Notes: generated by a model not told the origin, from the letters alone. 46,097 nt of DNA from Planctomycetaceae bacterium (GCA_007694185.1 RECD01000160.1:1-46097), one strand, 5' to 3'; shown: positions 24,872 through 33,592, counted from the first letter of the stretch. Program-made: numbers and translations.

Positions 24872-26214
24872 CCGACCTTCCAAGGTCCACGGTAATCACG
24901 GGTCAACCAGGCCGGGTCGCCGCCGGATTCGAACTTGCGTGCCTGCGGGTCCCAGCGGAAGCTGGCGTCATGCCAATAGGCCAGATTCATCAGGTGGCAG
25001 GAGATCACCGAATTCGCCCCGATCGCGACGTCACAGATCGGCAGTTTCCGGGTCTTCAGCGATTCGAGCCAATCGGTCTGATGGTTCTGGCTTTGATAGA
25101 GCCGCACCTTGGCGTCGGACAAGAACTGTTTTTCGGCTGCCTCACAGGCTTCGGCGAGCGTCTTTTGGCGATCGTCTTGGTCGTTGAAAAAACGGTGAAC
25201 CGGTTGGCCGTCGAGGATCAATTCGAACCTGCCGCGGTTGACGTGAACTTCGCCCTCGCTGCCGAAGAACGACACCCCTTTGCCGTCGGCGTGGGTCAAC
25301 GTGACGCCGTTTTCGTAAACGAGTTGCGCGCCCCGTTTGGCGTTGGCGCCCGGTGAGATCACTTCGACGGGCCCCGATTCGTCGACGCCCAAGCCCCATT
25401 GGGCGATGTCGATGTGGTGGGCGCCCCAATCGGTGATCATCCCGCCGCCGAACTCGCGGGTCATTCGCCAATTCGGGAAATGGTTGTGGACGCCGCGGGG
25501 GCTGAGGATCTCGTTGTAGGGCTTGAGCGGCCCGGGGCCACACCACATGTCCCAATCGAGTCCCGGTTCTGGCGGATCTTCCCCGAGCGAATAGACCGGG
25601 GCGGGATCACCGAAGGAGGTGGTTACCGATTTGACCTCCCCGATCACGCCGTTGCGGACTAACTCACAAGCCGTCCGGAACTCACGACTGGACCGCTGTT
25701 GGGAACCGGTCTGCAAAATCTTGTCGGCCTGGCGGACCGCCTGGGTCAACGCGACCGCTTCGTGGATGTTATGAGTCAGCGGTTTTTCACAGTAGACATC
25801 CTTGCCGGCCTGGACCGCCGCGATCGCCTGAATCGCGTGCCAGTGGTCCGGCGTGGCGATCACGACGGCGTCGATGTCCGAGCGGTCCAGCAGTTCGCGG
25901 AAGTCGTTGTAAGCGGCGCAGTCTCGTGATTCCTTGCCCTGCTTCTTCGAGTAATGCTCGTTGACCCGATCTTGGGCATGAAGTCGGCGGGTCGTGTCGA
26001 CGTCGCAGACCGCGACGACTTGGGTTTGTTCGCGCCCCAGAAAGTTACCGAGATGCCCGGCGTTCATCCGTCCCATGCCGATGAAGCCGAGGTTGATCCG
26101 CGAGTTGGCTGGGGCTTGCGCCGAAACGCCGTGCGAGGTCAGGATTAGCGGCGCTGCGGCGATCGCGGTGGAGCTGTGGAGGAAGCGACGGCGTGAAAGG
26201 TCGGTGCGTGTCAT
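24868..26214 (-). CDS. Tat-exported Gfo/Idh/MocA oxidoreductase
   Basis: 448 residues from the ATG at 26214. A twin-arginine signal (SRRRFLHSS, then an Ala/Leu core) is at residues 7-32. An N-terminal Rossmann domain has GFIGMGRMN, and the family lysine is in YCEKPLTHN. The C-terminal domain has the planctomycete-type DWGAHHIDIAQW motif. Secreted members of this family are very numerous in planctomycetes and probably oxidise or reduce sugars or act as glycosidases with NAD; the substrate here is unknown. The stop overlaps the next gene's start by 4 bp (ATGA), so the oxidoreductase and the metallophosphoesterase are translationally coupled. Confidence 0.92.
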   Translation of the reverse strand: MTRTDLSRRRFLHSSTAIAAAPLILTSHGVSAQAPANSRINLGFIGMGRMNAGHLGNFLGREQTQVVAVCDVDTTRRLHAQDRVNEHYSKKQGKESRDCAAYNDFRELLDRSDIDAVVIATPDHWHAIQAIAAVQAGKDVYCEKPLTHNIHEAVALTQAVRQADKILQTGSQQRSSREFRTACELVRNGVIGEVKSVTTSFGDPAPVYSLGEDPPEPGLDWDMWCGPGPLKPYNEILSPRGVHNHFPNWRMTREFGGGMITDWGAHHIDIAQWGLGVDESGPVEVISPGANAKRGAQLVYENGVTLTHADGKGVSFFGSEGEVHVNRGRFELILDGQPVHRFFNDQDDRQKTLAEACEAAEKQFLSDAKVRLYQSQNHQTDWLESLKTRKLPICDVAIGANSVISCHLMNLAYWHDASFRWDPQARKFESGGDPAWLTRDYRGPWKVG

Positions 26215-26384
26215 GGCCGGCTCGTGGGGATCGGAGGGAAGGAGAGGGAGAGTGTCTGCTTGGAGCAGCGGACGGGATGAGTATCGGGCGAGGTCGGAAG
26301 GTTGTTGCCCGACGCAGCCGCAATCGTCAGCATAACCGATCGATCCGGCGCCAAGGCAAGTCTCGGCTGTCCGCTGGAAATGCG

Positions 26385-26415
26385 CAGGACCCGCCCGGGT
26401 GACGGGCGAGTCCTG
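26385..26415 (-). terminator. Strong hairpin downstream of the DUF1559 gene
   Basis: A 12-bp stem with one C-A mismatch (CAGGACCCGCCC and GGGCGAGTCCTG) around a 7-nt loop. On the minus strand it lies about 73 nt past the DUF1559 stop and is followed only by CGCATTT, so it is a hairpin with a poor U-tract. It probably ends transcription or protects the 3' end. It also lies upstream of the Gfo/Idh gene. Confidence 0.5.
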
Positions 26416-26488
26416 GAAGCCGTTTGTCTATTCGCAGCCGCGTCAGGTCAGCCAGCAGCGGTTGGGATCAGATCGAATGCCGTGTGGG

Positions 26489-27526
26489 TCACTCGAGCGT
26501 GAAGGTTTCGCCACCGTTGCGGGTAACCATCGCCGCCACGACGCGGGCATCGGTGCTGTCTGACAGGAACCTGACCGAGCCATCGCCCATGCCGACCTGG
26601 ACGCCGCCGGGGTGAAAGGAGAGCAACCCGTCGGAGTTGAAGACGTTGATCGCGCCGCAACCGAGTTCCGAGGGGTTGGCGGGGTTGCCGCTGTAGCCAC
26701 GCAAGTGCCGGGCGACGTTGACGTCGCCGTAAAAGGAGTTCAGCAGGGTGACGTTGGGGATCGCTTGACGCTTCAAGAAAGCGGTTTGTTTGCCAGCGAT
26801 TTCACCAAACATGATCGTGTTCGTCAGCCCGTCGAGCACCTCGGCAAACTTGATGTTCCAGCGGGTCGTGATGTTGTCCGAACCGAACATCGCGTTGTGG
26901 GTTGTTGTGGCGGGCATGCCGGCACAGTTACCCGCAAAGGAACTGTGCAAACCACGCAGCGGAGCGTAGTCGGTTCGTGGCATGACCAGCGGCCCACGAT
27001 CGAGACCGACCGATGCGAAATAGGGGCCGTAATCGCGCGGCGGCTCGCCGGGGGTCGAGGGGCAGATGAAGGTCGCTACCGGGTTGGCAGCGGCAGGATT
27101 CGCGGTGCCGAAATTCGGCGGCATGTTGACCGGGTCGACGTAAGATCGACGACGATCGAACATCTCGAAGATCTGGACTTGTTCCATGAACGGCAGGATG
27201 TGGTATAGCGGGCCCATCGTGGTGCGGGCGACCGAACCGAATGCCAAATAGGGGTTCGGCGGATCGTTCGGGTATTCCGCCAACGGGAACTCGCGTCCCC
27301 ATGCCGGAATCCATTTGTAGGTCGATTCGTGGTTGTGGATCCCCAAGCCGAGTTGCTTCATGTTGTTGGAGCAGGACATTCGGCGAGCGGCTTCGCGGGC
27401 AGCCTGGACTGCCGGCAACAGCAATCCGACCATCACTCCGATGATGGCGATCACCACCAACAATTCGACCAGCGTGAAGCCGGCGCGAACGGGTAGACGT
27501 CGAGCGGAACTCGTGCAGACATTCAT
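26489..27526 (-). CDS. DUF1559 (SBP_bac_10-like) pseudopilin-like protein
   Basis: 345 residues from an ATG with GGGAA upstream. The N-terminus has a type IV prepilin signal: [15 protein letters not shown] with cleavage expected after G16, F17 as the new N-terminus and E21 at +5, followed by a hydrophobic helix. A conserved planctomycete motif [19 protein letters not shown]-like follows. The C-terminal signature is [17 protein letters not shown], the H-x9-DG motif of this domain. Planctomycetes carry many such genes; they are thought to be exported by a type II secretion/pilus-like machine and to form surface or periplasmic structures, but the role is not settled. No pilin-assembly genes are near. 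Confidence 0.93.
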   Translation of the reverse strand: MNVCTSSARRLPVRAGFTLVELLVVIAIIGVMVGLLLPAVQAAREAARRMSCSNNMKQLGLGIHNHESTYKWIPAWGREFPLAEYPNDPPNPYLAFGSVARTTMGPLYHILPFMEQVQIFEMFDRRRSYVDPVNMPPNFGTANPAAANPVATFICPSTPGEPPRDYGPYFASVGLDRGPLVMPRTDYAPLRGLHSSFAGNCAGMPATTTHNAMFGSDNITTRWNIKFAEVLDGLTNTIMFGEIAGKQTAFLKRQAIPNVTLLNSFYGDVNVARHLRGYSGNPANPSELGCGAINVFNSDGLLSFHPGGVQVGMGDGSVRFLSDSTDARVVAAMVTRNGGETFTLE

Positions 27527-27658
27527 GTGCGATTCCCAAAAGAGCGGGGAACAATGAAGAAGCAGGAAAAGTGTGGTTGCTGCCGCCGTTCAGACGGATC
27601 GCCACCTGTCTTATCTTAAGCTAGGAACCCCAGTTGGCACGAAAGGTGCTCAAAAAAA

Positions 27659-28624
27659 TCATGGATTCAGGAATTTTTGCCAAGATCGCCCCGGACGATC
27701 GACACGGAACGCGACCAATCGGGTGTGTTCTACCTCCGTCACGTAAACCGTCCGCCCGTCAGGCCCGCCGAAGCAGAGATTGCTGGGGCGTCCTCCCAAG
27801 ACCTCGATTTCTTGCAGGATCTCCCCTGCGGGCGTCATCTTGACCACCGTCCCCTTGCCGAAACGGGTGATGTAAAGGTTCCCGTCGACATCGACCCGCA
27901 TGCCGTCAAAACCGTAGTCCTCGAATTGGCGGATCAGCCGTTTATCCGCCAACCGTTTCTCGGGCGTGATCGTGAATGCCCACACGTTTCGTTGAACACT
28001 CTCGTTGACGTACAAAGTCTTGCCGTCGGGGCTGACATCGATCCCGTTGGTCGTCCCCATGTTTTCGGCCAACCGGGTGGTCGTGCCATCTGGATCGATC
28101 CGCCAAATCTGGCCGGTGGATTCGGCCCAATTCGGGTCGCTGGCATACAGCGTCCCGTCATCACCGATCGCCAGATCGTTGGGTTGGTTCATCGTCGGGT
28201 TGTGGGCATGAACGGTGATCTGGCGGCTGACCGGGTTGACCTCCAGGACCTGATGGTTGGTGTAATCCGCGACGAAGAAATTGCCTTTCGCGTTGAAGCG
28301 GATGCCGTTGCCTACGCTCCCTTCGGGCAGATCGACAAAGACCTCTCCCCGGCCGTCGGGGGTCACCTTGCCGATCGTCCCCTGCCTCGCGTAGTTGACC
28401 GCGAAGACGTTGCCATCGGCGTCGCAAGCGGGGCCTTCGATCCCCGGCGTGAACTCGCCCGGCGACGTGACCGGCCGAGCGACCCACAGCGGTTCGGCTT
28501 CGGCCTTGCTAGCGGGCGGGTCGCTTTGGGCTGTTGCAGGCAGCGGGGTCAGGGCGGTCGGGACTCCCACTCCCCACAAGATCGTACCGGTGAGAATGCC
28601 TCGGACACGGTTCTGATGGATCAT
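27659..28624 (-). CDS. Secreted SMP-30/gluconolactonase-like six-bladed propeller
   Basis: 321 residues from the ATG at 28624; eleven upstream in-frame codons are not needed. A Sec signal peptide at residues 8-33 ends near ATAQS. The propeller has the metal-site residues of SMP-30/gluconolactonase: the Glu in GIEGPACDADGN, the Asn in NQPNDLAI, and the Asp of NGIDVSPDG. Family members hydrolyse lactones or bind calcium; here it is probably a sugar lactonase in the periplasm, but NHL-type binding roles are also possible. A TATAAT -10 is 45 bp upstream (see next entry). It is divergent from the ceramidase-like gene. Confidence 0.85.
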   Translation of the reverse strand: MIHQNRVRGILTGTILWGVGVPTALTPLPATAQSDPPASKAEAEPLWVARPVTSPGEFTPGIEGPACDADGNVFAVNYARQGTIGKVTPDGRGEVFVDLPEGSVGNGIRFNAKGNFFVADYTNHQVLEVNPVSRQITVHAHNPTMNQPNDLAIGDDGTLYASDPNWAESTGQIWRIDPDGTTTRLAENMGTTNGIDVSPDGKTLYVNESVQRNVWAFTITPEKRLADKRLIRQFEDYGFDGMRVDVDGNLYITRFGKGTVVKMTPAGEILQEIEVLGGRPSNLCFGGPDGRTVYVTEVEHTRLVAFRVDRPGRSWQKFLNP

Positions 28625-28668
28625 GGGTATCGGCTCTCGCAAGAGGGGCAAAGTCAAGTAATCGACGG

Positions 28669-28674
28669 ATTATA
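28669..28674 (-). promoter_or_regulatory. TATAAT -10 element of the SMP-30-like gene
   Basis: On the minus strand the sequence GGGCTATAATCCG contains a perfect TATAAT about 45 bp before the start codon. The same 13-bp string is found upstream of mntR, so it may be a shared promoter form. A good -35 is not seen at 17 bp; CCGACA lies 19 bp upstream. Confidence 0.6.
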
Positions 28675-28854
28675 GCCCTCGCTCGTGAGTGATTGTCGGC
28701 GAACGGGGGAGCGTGGCGGAATGCCCGCGATCGGATGTTGTCAGCCACGCCGCGTGTTAAACTGCGGTCCCCGACCAGCGGTCGCCGGATGACGCGTGCC
28801 CCTGCCAACGCATCCGAGACTGGTCCCCGCCTTCAGCACCTGAGAGACGCAGCC

Positions 28855-31323
28855 ATGTTCAGCTCACGCCAAAGTTCCGCCCGACACCTCGTTCGCTTTC
28901 TGCTGGTCGGCATCGGTTTGCTGACTTGCTTGACCGGATTGCCGGCGGGCGCCGAATGGAAGGTCGGCATCGGTCGGGAAAACATCACGCCGGACGAGTA
29001 CATGTGGATGTCCGGCTATGGCGGTCGTGACCGCCCGGCCGAAGGGAAGCTGACCGACCTGTGGGCCAAGGCGATGGCGATCGAGGACGAGGCAGGCGGC
29101 AAGTTGGTGCTCGTCACGCTCGACTTGGTCGGCATCGATCGGGACACCGCGATGGCGATCACCGAAGAAGTGACGCGCCGACACGGATTGCCGCGAGAGC
29201 GGTTGGCGATCTCGACTTCGCACACCCACAGCGGTCCGGTCGTCGGTGACAATTTGAAGGCGATGTATGCTCTCGATTCGGCCGCATGGGGGCTGGTTCG
29301 GCGATACACCACGCAGCTCGAAGAAAAGGTGATCGACGTCGTCGGTCGGGCGCTAGCGGATCTGCAACCGGCCGAGGTCGGCTGGACGGTCGGGCGAAGT
29401 CACTTCGCCGTCAACCGCCGGAACAACGTTGAAAAAGACGTGCCCGAACTGCGGGCCGCGAATCGGTTGGACGGCCCGGTCGATCACGATGTCCCCGTGC
29501 TCGTGGTGCGGACGCCGGGCGGCGAGTTGCGATCGGTCGTCTGCGGTTATGCCTGTCACGCGACCGTGTTGTCCGGGTATCAGTGGAGTGGCGATTGGCC
29601 CGGCTACGCCCAGGCCGCGTTGGAGGAACGTTATCCCGGGGCGACCGCGATGGTGTGGGTCGGCTGTGGTGCCGATCAGAACCCGTTGCCGCGGCGGGAT
29701 GTCGAATTGGCGAAGGCTTACGGCACCGCCTTGGGCGAAGGGGTCGCAGCGGCCATCGAACGATCGGTCATCCCGTTGGCCGGTAATCTGCAAGCCAAAT
29801 ACGCCGAAATCCCTTTGGAATACCGGTCGCTCCCCACCCGTGAGCAGCTGCTGGAAACGGCTCAGTCCTCCAACCGCTATGAAGCGGGTCGGGCGGCGCT
29901 GCTGCTGGACCGCTGGGAACAAGACGGCGGCTTAGCGAAGACCTACCCCTATCCGATCCAGAGTTGGCGTCTGGGTGACGGGCCGACTTGGATTTTCTTG
30001 GGCGGCGAGGTCGTGATCGACTACGCGTTGCGATTGAAGCTCGAATTGGGGGCCGGGAAGACTTGGGTCGCGGGCTACTCGAACGACGTGATGGCCTACA
30101 TCGCTTCCCGTCGGGTACTCAAAGAAGGCGGCTACGAAGGCGGCGGGTCGATGGTGTACTACGGCTTGCCAAGTCCTTGGGCCGAGTCGATCGAGGAGGC
30201 GATCTTGAGCGAGACGCGGTCGCAGGTCGCGTCGTTGGGTGGCCCCGCCGCGGACGAGCAGCGGAGCATCGCACCGCGTGCTTATCCCGATCACACCGAC
30301 CTGAGCGTCGTTCTGGATGATCAAGGTGAACCACGCCCGATCGAAACGCCTCAGGATTGGAGCCGGCGGCGACAAGACATCCTCACCTCGATGCAGTGGG
30401 TGATGGGCAGGTTGCCGGACGAGTCGGAATTGGAACCGTTGGCGGTGACCGAACGTGGTCGGGAGGATTTTCCCGGATTCGAGCGACTGCTGATCACCTA
30501 TCGCGTGGCCGCCGGCCAAGACGTCACCGCGCACTTGTACCTTCCCAAGTCGGATACGGGCGGTGATGTACGAGGCGTAAATGGCAAGCGGCCGGCGGTG
30601 TTGGCGCTGCACCCGACCTCGGCCCTCGGCAAGCTGGTGGTCGCGGGGGATGGCCCTCGGGCCAATCGCAATTACGCCGTCGAACTGGCGGACCGGGGGT
30701 ACGTCGTACTCGCGCCGGACTACCCGTCCTTCGGCGAACTGGCCGACTACGACTTTCACACCGACCCGTACTTGTCGGGCACGATGGCCGCGATCGTGAA
30801 CCACCGTCGCGGCGTCGACCTGTTGGTCGGCCGTGGCGAGGTCGATCCGGAACGGATCGGCGTCATCGGTCATTCGCTGGGTGGCCACAACTCGATGTTC
30901 GTCGGCGCTTTTGACCCGCGGATCAAGGCGGTCGTTTCGAGCTGCGGCTGGGACCCGTTCCACTTTTACTACGGCGGGAAATTGGCCGGCTGGGCGAGTG
31001 ACCGTTACATGCCGAGGATTCGAGAAATGCACGGGCTGGACCCCAGCCAGATGGCATTCGATTTCCCGGAGGTGGCCGCGGCAATCGCGCCACGAGGATT
31101 TTTCTCGTGCAGCCCGCTGCGTGACAGCAACTTCGATGTTGTCGGTGTGAAGCAGGCGGAGCCGGCGATTCGCCAGGTCTATCAACTGCTCGGGGCCGAA
31201 ACCGATTTCGTCGTCCGCTACCCCGACTCGGAACACGACTTTCCGGTCGAGACCCGGCAAGAAGCCTACCGCTTCCTCGATCGGCTGTTGTCAGGATCGG
31301 CCGCCGATGAGGCCGGACGATGA
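28855..31323 (+). CDS. Ceramidase-like N-terminal domain fused to alpha/beta hydrolase
   Basis: 822 residues from the ATG at 28855, the first Met before a signal peptide (residues 10-33); the open frame begins 54 codons earlier without support. Residues about 35-435 match the neutral/alkaline ceramidase N-terminal domain: DLVGIDRD, STSHTHSGP (H123, H125 region), GYACHATVLSG and VWVGCGADQNPLPRR. In true ceramidases this last segment holds the catalytic Ser in a GDVSPN-like motif, and that serine is not seen here. Residues about 480-820 form a dienelactone-hydrolase/acetyl-xylan-esterase-like domain with nucleophile GHSLGG (S674), a likely acid D757 and SEHDF (H794). So the hydrolase half probably works and the ceramidase half may bind or act on another substrate. 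It is coupled by ATGA to the next gene. Confidence 0.85.
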   Translation: MFSSRQSSARHLVRFLLVGIGLLTCLTGLPAGAEWKVGIGRENITPDEYMWMSGYGGRDRPAEGKLTDLWAKAMAIEDEAGGKLVLVTLDLVGIDRDTAMAITEEVTRRHGLPRERLAISTSHTHSGPVVGDNLKAMYALDSAAWGLVRRYTTQLEEKVIDVVGRALADLQPAEVGWTVGRSHFAVNRRNNVEKDVPELRAANRLDGPVDHDVPVLVVRTPGGELRSVVCGYACHATVLSGYQWSGDWPGYAQAALEERYPGATAMVWVGCGADQNPLPRRDVELAKAYGTALGEGVAAAIERSVIPLAGNLQAKYAEIPLEYRSLPTREQLLETAQSSNRYEAGRAALLLDRWEQDGGLAKTYPYPIQSWRLGDGPTWIFLGGEVVIDYALRLKLELGAGKTWVAGYSNDVMAYIASRRVLKEGGYEGGGSMVYYGLPSPWAESIEEAILSETRSQVASLGGPAADEQRSIAPRAYPDHTDLSVVLDDQGEPRPIETPQDWSRRRQDILTSMQWVMGRLPDESELEPLAVTERGREDFPGFERLLITYRVAAGQDVTAHLYLPKSDTGGDVRGVNGKRPAVLALHPTSALGKLVVAGDGPRANRNYAVELADRGYVVLAPDYPSFGELADYDFHTDPYLSGTMAAIVNHRRGVDLLVGRGEVDPERIGVIGHSLGGHNSMFVGAFDPRIKAVVSSCGWDPFHFYYGGKLAGWASDRYMPRIREMHGLDPSQMAFDFPEVAAAIAPRGFFSCSPLRDSNFDVVGVKQAEPAIRQVYQLLGAETDFVVRYPDSEHDFPVETRQEAYRFLDRLLSGSAADEAGR

Positions 31324-32948
31324 CCGAGGCCGCGAGGGTGTCGGCCGAAGCAGAGACTTTCGGCCGACAACTCTTGAAGGCCGTTTTTCCTCATGAAACC
31401 ACCCGGCCTCGATTATTGGAAACCCACATTTCGTGGGTGATCCTGACCGGCGAGTGGGCCTATAAGGTTAAAAAGCCGGTTCGATTCGATTTTCTAGACT
31501 ATTCGACACCTGAGTTGCGCGAGCAATTCTGTCTGCGAGAGTTGGAAATCAACCGGGCTTGGGCGCCGCAGTTTTATCGGGATGTCGTCCCGATCTTTGC
31601 CTGTGGCGAGGAAAGCGAGGCGGCCTACCGAGTTGGCGCTTGTGGCGAATCGCCTCGGGATGGCGAATGTTTGGTCGATCATGCGGTCAGGATGGTGGAG
31701 TTCCCGCAGTCGGCGTTGTTGTCACAGCGGTTGTCGTCGGGTCAGGTCAGCCCCGTGCAGATGCATTCGCTGGGACGGTCCCTAGCCGAATTGCACCAGC
31801 GGCTCCCCGCAGTAACCGCTGATGCCGATTTGGTCCGCCGGGGAGTGATCGGACCGGCTCGGGACAATCTCGATTATTTGCGGCAGCATCTCGCCGCGGA
31901 TGACCCGGACCGGGGCCGTTGCGAGCAGATCGGCGAGTGGACTCGCGAGGAACTCGGGCGCCTGGAGGGGCTGCTGGAATCTCGCGCCCGGTCGGGTCGG
32001 GTCCGTGCCTGCCACGGCGATCTCCATTTGGACAACCTGTTGCTGCTCGATGACCAGTTCGTGCCGTTCGACGGGATCGAGTTCAACGATTCGCTGCGCC
32101 AAATCGAAGGCTGGAATGAGCTCGCGTTCCTGGCGATGGAACTGAGTGAACACGGCTTCGCCGGGCATGCCCGCCGGTTGATCGACGCCTACGCCGAGGC
32201 TGCCGATGATTACGAAGGTTTGATGCTGCTAAGATTTTTCCTCGTCTACCGCGCGATGGTCCGGGCCAAGGTCGACTTGATCCGTCAGGAGCAACGCTCG
32301 AGTGCCCGTGGGGAGGACGCCGCCATCCAAGGGGACCCGCCGTCACCGCGCGAGCGACAAAATGCCGAGACAGCGCCCAAGCTATCAACCGACGGGAGAC
32401 GCTACCTGGATTACGCGATGCAAGTGCTGCGGCCCGGCGTTCCGGAATTGTGGCTGACGCACGGATTGTCCGGCAGCGGGAAATCGACCTGGTCGGGAAA
32501 GCTGGTCGAGCGGCGCGGCTACATTCGGCTCCGGTCGGACGTTCAACGCAAGCGGCTGGCGGGGCTCGACCCATGGAGCCCCAGCGATCCGGCGGACGCG
32601 TCCTGGTTGTATGGCAGCGAGTGGACATCGCGGACCTACGAGCGGCTTGGCGAGTTGGCGGCCAAGGTGCTGCGGTCGGGTCGCGGGGTTGTGATCGACG
32701 CCGCGTTCCTGACCCGGGCTCAGCGACAACCGCTGCTCGACCTGGCCGCCCATGCGGATGTCCCAGCCGGGATTTTGGTCTGCTCAGCCAGCGATGAGGA
32801 ACTCCGGCGGCGGCTCGACGGACGCCGTGGCGACCCATCGGACGCGACGGTCGAGGTTCTGCGGGGCCAACAGACGCTGGTGGAACCGCCGACAGCGGAC
32901 GAGTGCGCCCGGATCATCTCGGCGGAAACCTGGGACGAATTGCGTTGA
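31320..32948 (+). CDS. APH-like kinase fused to P-loop (zeta/gluconate-kinase-like) kinase
   Basis: 542 residues; the ATG at 31320 overlaps the preceding stop as ATGA, which settles the start. The N-terminal half has an aminoglycoside phosphotransferase-like fold with the lysine-containing GEWAYKVKKPVRFDF and the catalytic loop CHGDLHLDN (about 231-239), followed by FDGIEFND with the metal Asp. A linker around 320-370 is Ser/Arg-rich. The C-terminal half is a P-loop kinase with THGLSGSGKST (Walker A, 380-390), LRSDVQRKRLAG and VVIDAAFL. The fusion is known in many bacteria (COG2187/COG0645 types) and has no firmly established substrate. It is unlikely to mean antibiotic resistance by itself. 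Confidence 0.85.
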   Translation: MTEAARVSAEAETFGRQLLKAVFPHETTRPRLLETHISWVILTGEWAYKVKKPVRFDFLDYSTPELREQFCLRELEINRAWAPQFYRDVVPIFACGEESEAAYRVGACGESPRDGECLVDHAVRMVEFPQSALLSQRLSSGQVSPVQMHSLGRSLAELHQRLPAVTADADLVRRGVIGPARDNLDYLRQHLAADDPDRGRCEQIGEWTREELGRLEGLLESRARSGRVRACHGDLHLDNLLLLDDQFVPFDGIEFNDSLRQIEGWNELAFLAMELSEHGFAGHARRLIDAYAEAADDYEGLMLLRFFLVYRAMVRAKVDLIRQEQRSSARGEDAAIQGDPPSPRERQNAETAPKLSTDGRRYLDYAMQVLRPGVPELWLTHGLSGSGKSTWSGKLVERRGYIRLRSDVQRKRLAGLDPWSPSDPADASWLYGSEWTSRTYERLGELAAKVLRSGRGVVIDAAFLTRAQRQPLLDLAAHADVPAGILVCSASDEELRRRLDGRRGDPSDATVEVLRGQQTLVEPPTADECARIISAETWDELR

Positions 32949-32954
32949 CCGCTG

Positions 32955-33386
32955 TCAAGCGTCTCGTGTCCGACGGGTGAAGTCCTGGAACCGCTTCAGC
33001 GTCTCCGGGCTGACGTGATGCTCGATCCCCTCGGTGTCGATGGCGGCCGTTTTGGCAGATACCCCCAAGGCGATCAGGAACTCGTAGACCGTCTGATGAC
33101 GCTTTTGGGATTGCGAGGCCAGGGCCAAGCCCTGGCGGGTCAGCCGCACGGGTTGGTACGGTTCGGTCTCGACCAGGCCGAGCGAGACGAGCCGGCTAAG
33201 GATTCGGCTGACCGTCACATGGCTGACCGCGAACCGCGACGCCAAATCGACGACCCGGCATTTCGACCGCTGGTTGATGATTTCGGCGATCGCCTCGACG
33301 TAATCCTCTGCCGTCTCGCTCGCATGGTCGCTACGGGTTCGTCGGTGAGGAACGGAGACGTTCGAAGCGGGCCGGGGTTCAGGCAA
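32955..33386 (-). CDS. mntR: Manganese-responsive DtxR-family repressor MntR
   Basis: 143 residues from the only usable start, a TTG at 33386. A DtxR-type regulator that, when loaded with Mn(II), represses manganese uptake genes. The HTH is at about residues 44-72 (RVVDLASRFAVSHVTVSRILSRL). All six metal ligands of B. subtilis MntR have equivalents: D28, E31, H97, E119, E122 and H123 (TEGIEHH). No SH3-like C-terminal domain, as in MntR proteins. It is divergent from a four-gene Mn/Zn ABC transporter, with an MntR-box-like dyad between them. A TATAAT promoter with 17-bp spacing to TTGCGG fits a leader of about 54 nt. The 25-residue Pro/Arg N-terminal extension is a little longer than in relatives. 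Convergent with the APH-like gene at 6 bp. Confidence 0.92.
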   Translation of the reverse strand: MPEPRPASNVSVPHRRTRSDHASETAEDYVEAIAEIINQRSKCRVVDLASRFAVSHVTVSRILSRLVSLGLVETEPYQPVRLTRQGLALASQSQKRHQTVYEFLIALGVSAKTAAIDTEGIEHHVSPETLKRFQDFTRRTRDA

Positions 33387-33446
33387 GAGTTCGTGTCCGA
33401 AGACGAGGCTGGCGATCGGGAGAGACGGGGTTTGATCAGGACTCGG

Positions 33447-33475
33447 ATTATAGCCCCGCAGAATTTGGTCCGCAA
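33447..33475 (-). promoter_or_regulatory. mntR promoter (-35 TTGCGG, 17 bp, -10 TATAAT)
   Basis: Read on the minus strand, -35 TTGCGG is at 33475-33470 and -10 TATAAT at 33452-33447 with a 17-bp spacer, placing the transcript start near 33440 and the TTG start codon about 54 nt on. The -10 is consensus, the -35 matches only at TTG. Confidence 0.6.
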
Positions 33476-33501
33476 AGGCAACTCCGGCCTTTCGTCGAAC
33501 C

Positions 33502-33518
33502 GTAGCATTGGCTACAAT
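33502..33518 (+). promoter_or_regulatory. MntR-box-like operator overlapping transporter -10
   Basis: A dyad GTAGC-ATTG-GCTAC at 33502-33515 holds the TAGC-N4-GCTA core of the E. coli-type MntR box. A possible -10 TACAAT for the transporter operon overlaps its right arm (33513-33518). Bound MntR would block this promoter and could also affect divergent mntR, whose -35 ends 27 bp away. No good -35 for the transporter is visible. Confidence 0.75.
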
Positions 33519-33592
33519 GAATAGGCGACCTGTCGGTTTGGGAAGGCGGGGGCGTGGAGTGGGCGAGCGGGGATGATGTGACTGTGGAGGCG

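Noticed and set aside
29932-31260. A 442-residue minus-strand frame inside the ceramidase-like gene
   Set aside because: Antisense to a fusion protein with two recognisable domains; no family features of its own.
31320-32948. Aminoglycoside resistance
   Set aside because: The APH-like fold is fused to a P-loop kinase as in a widespread family of unknown substrate, so resistance cannot be inferred.
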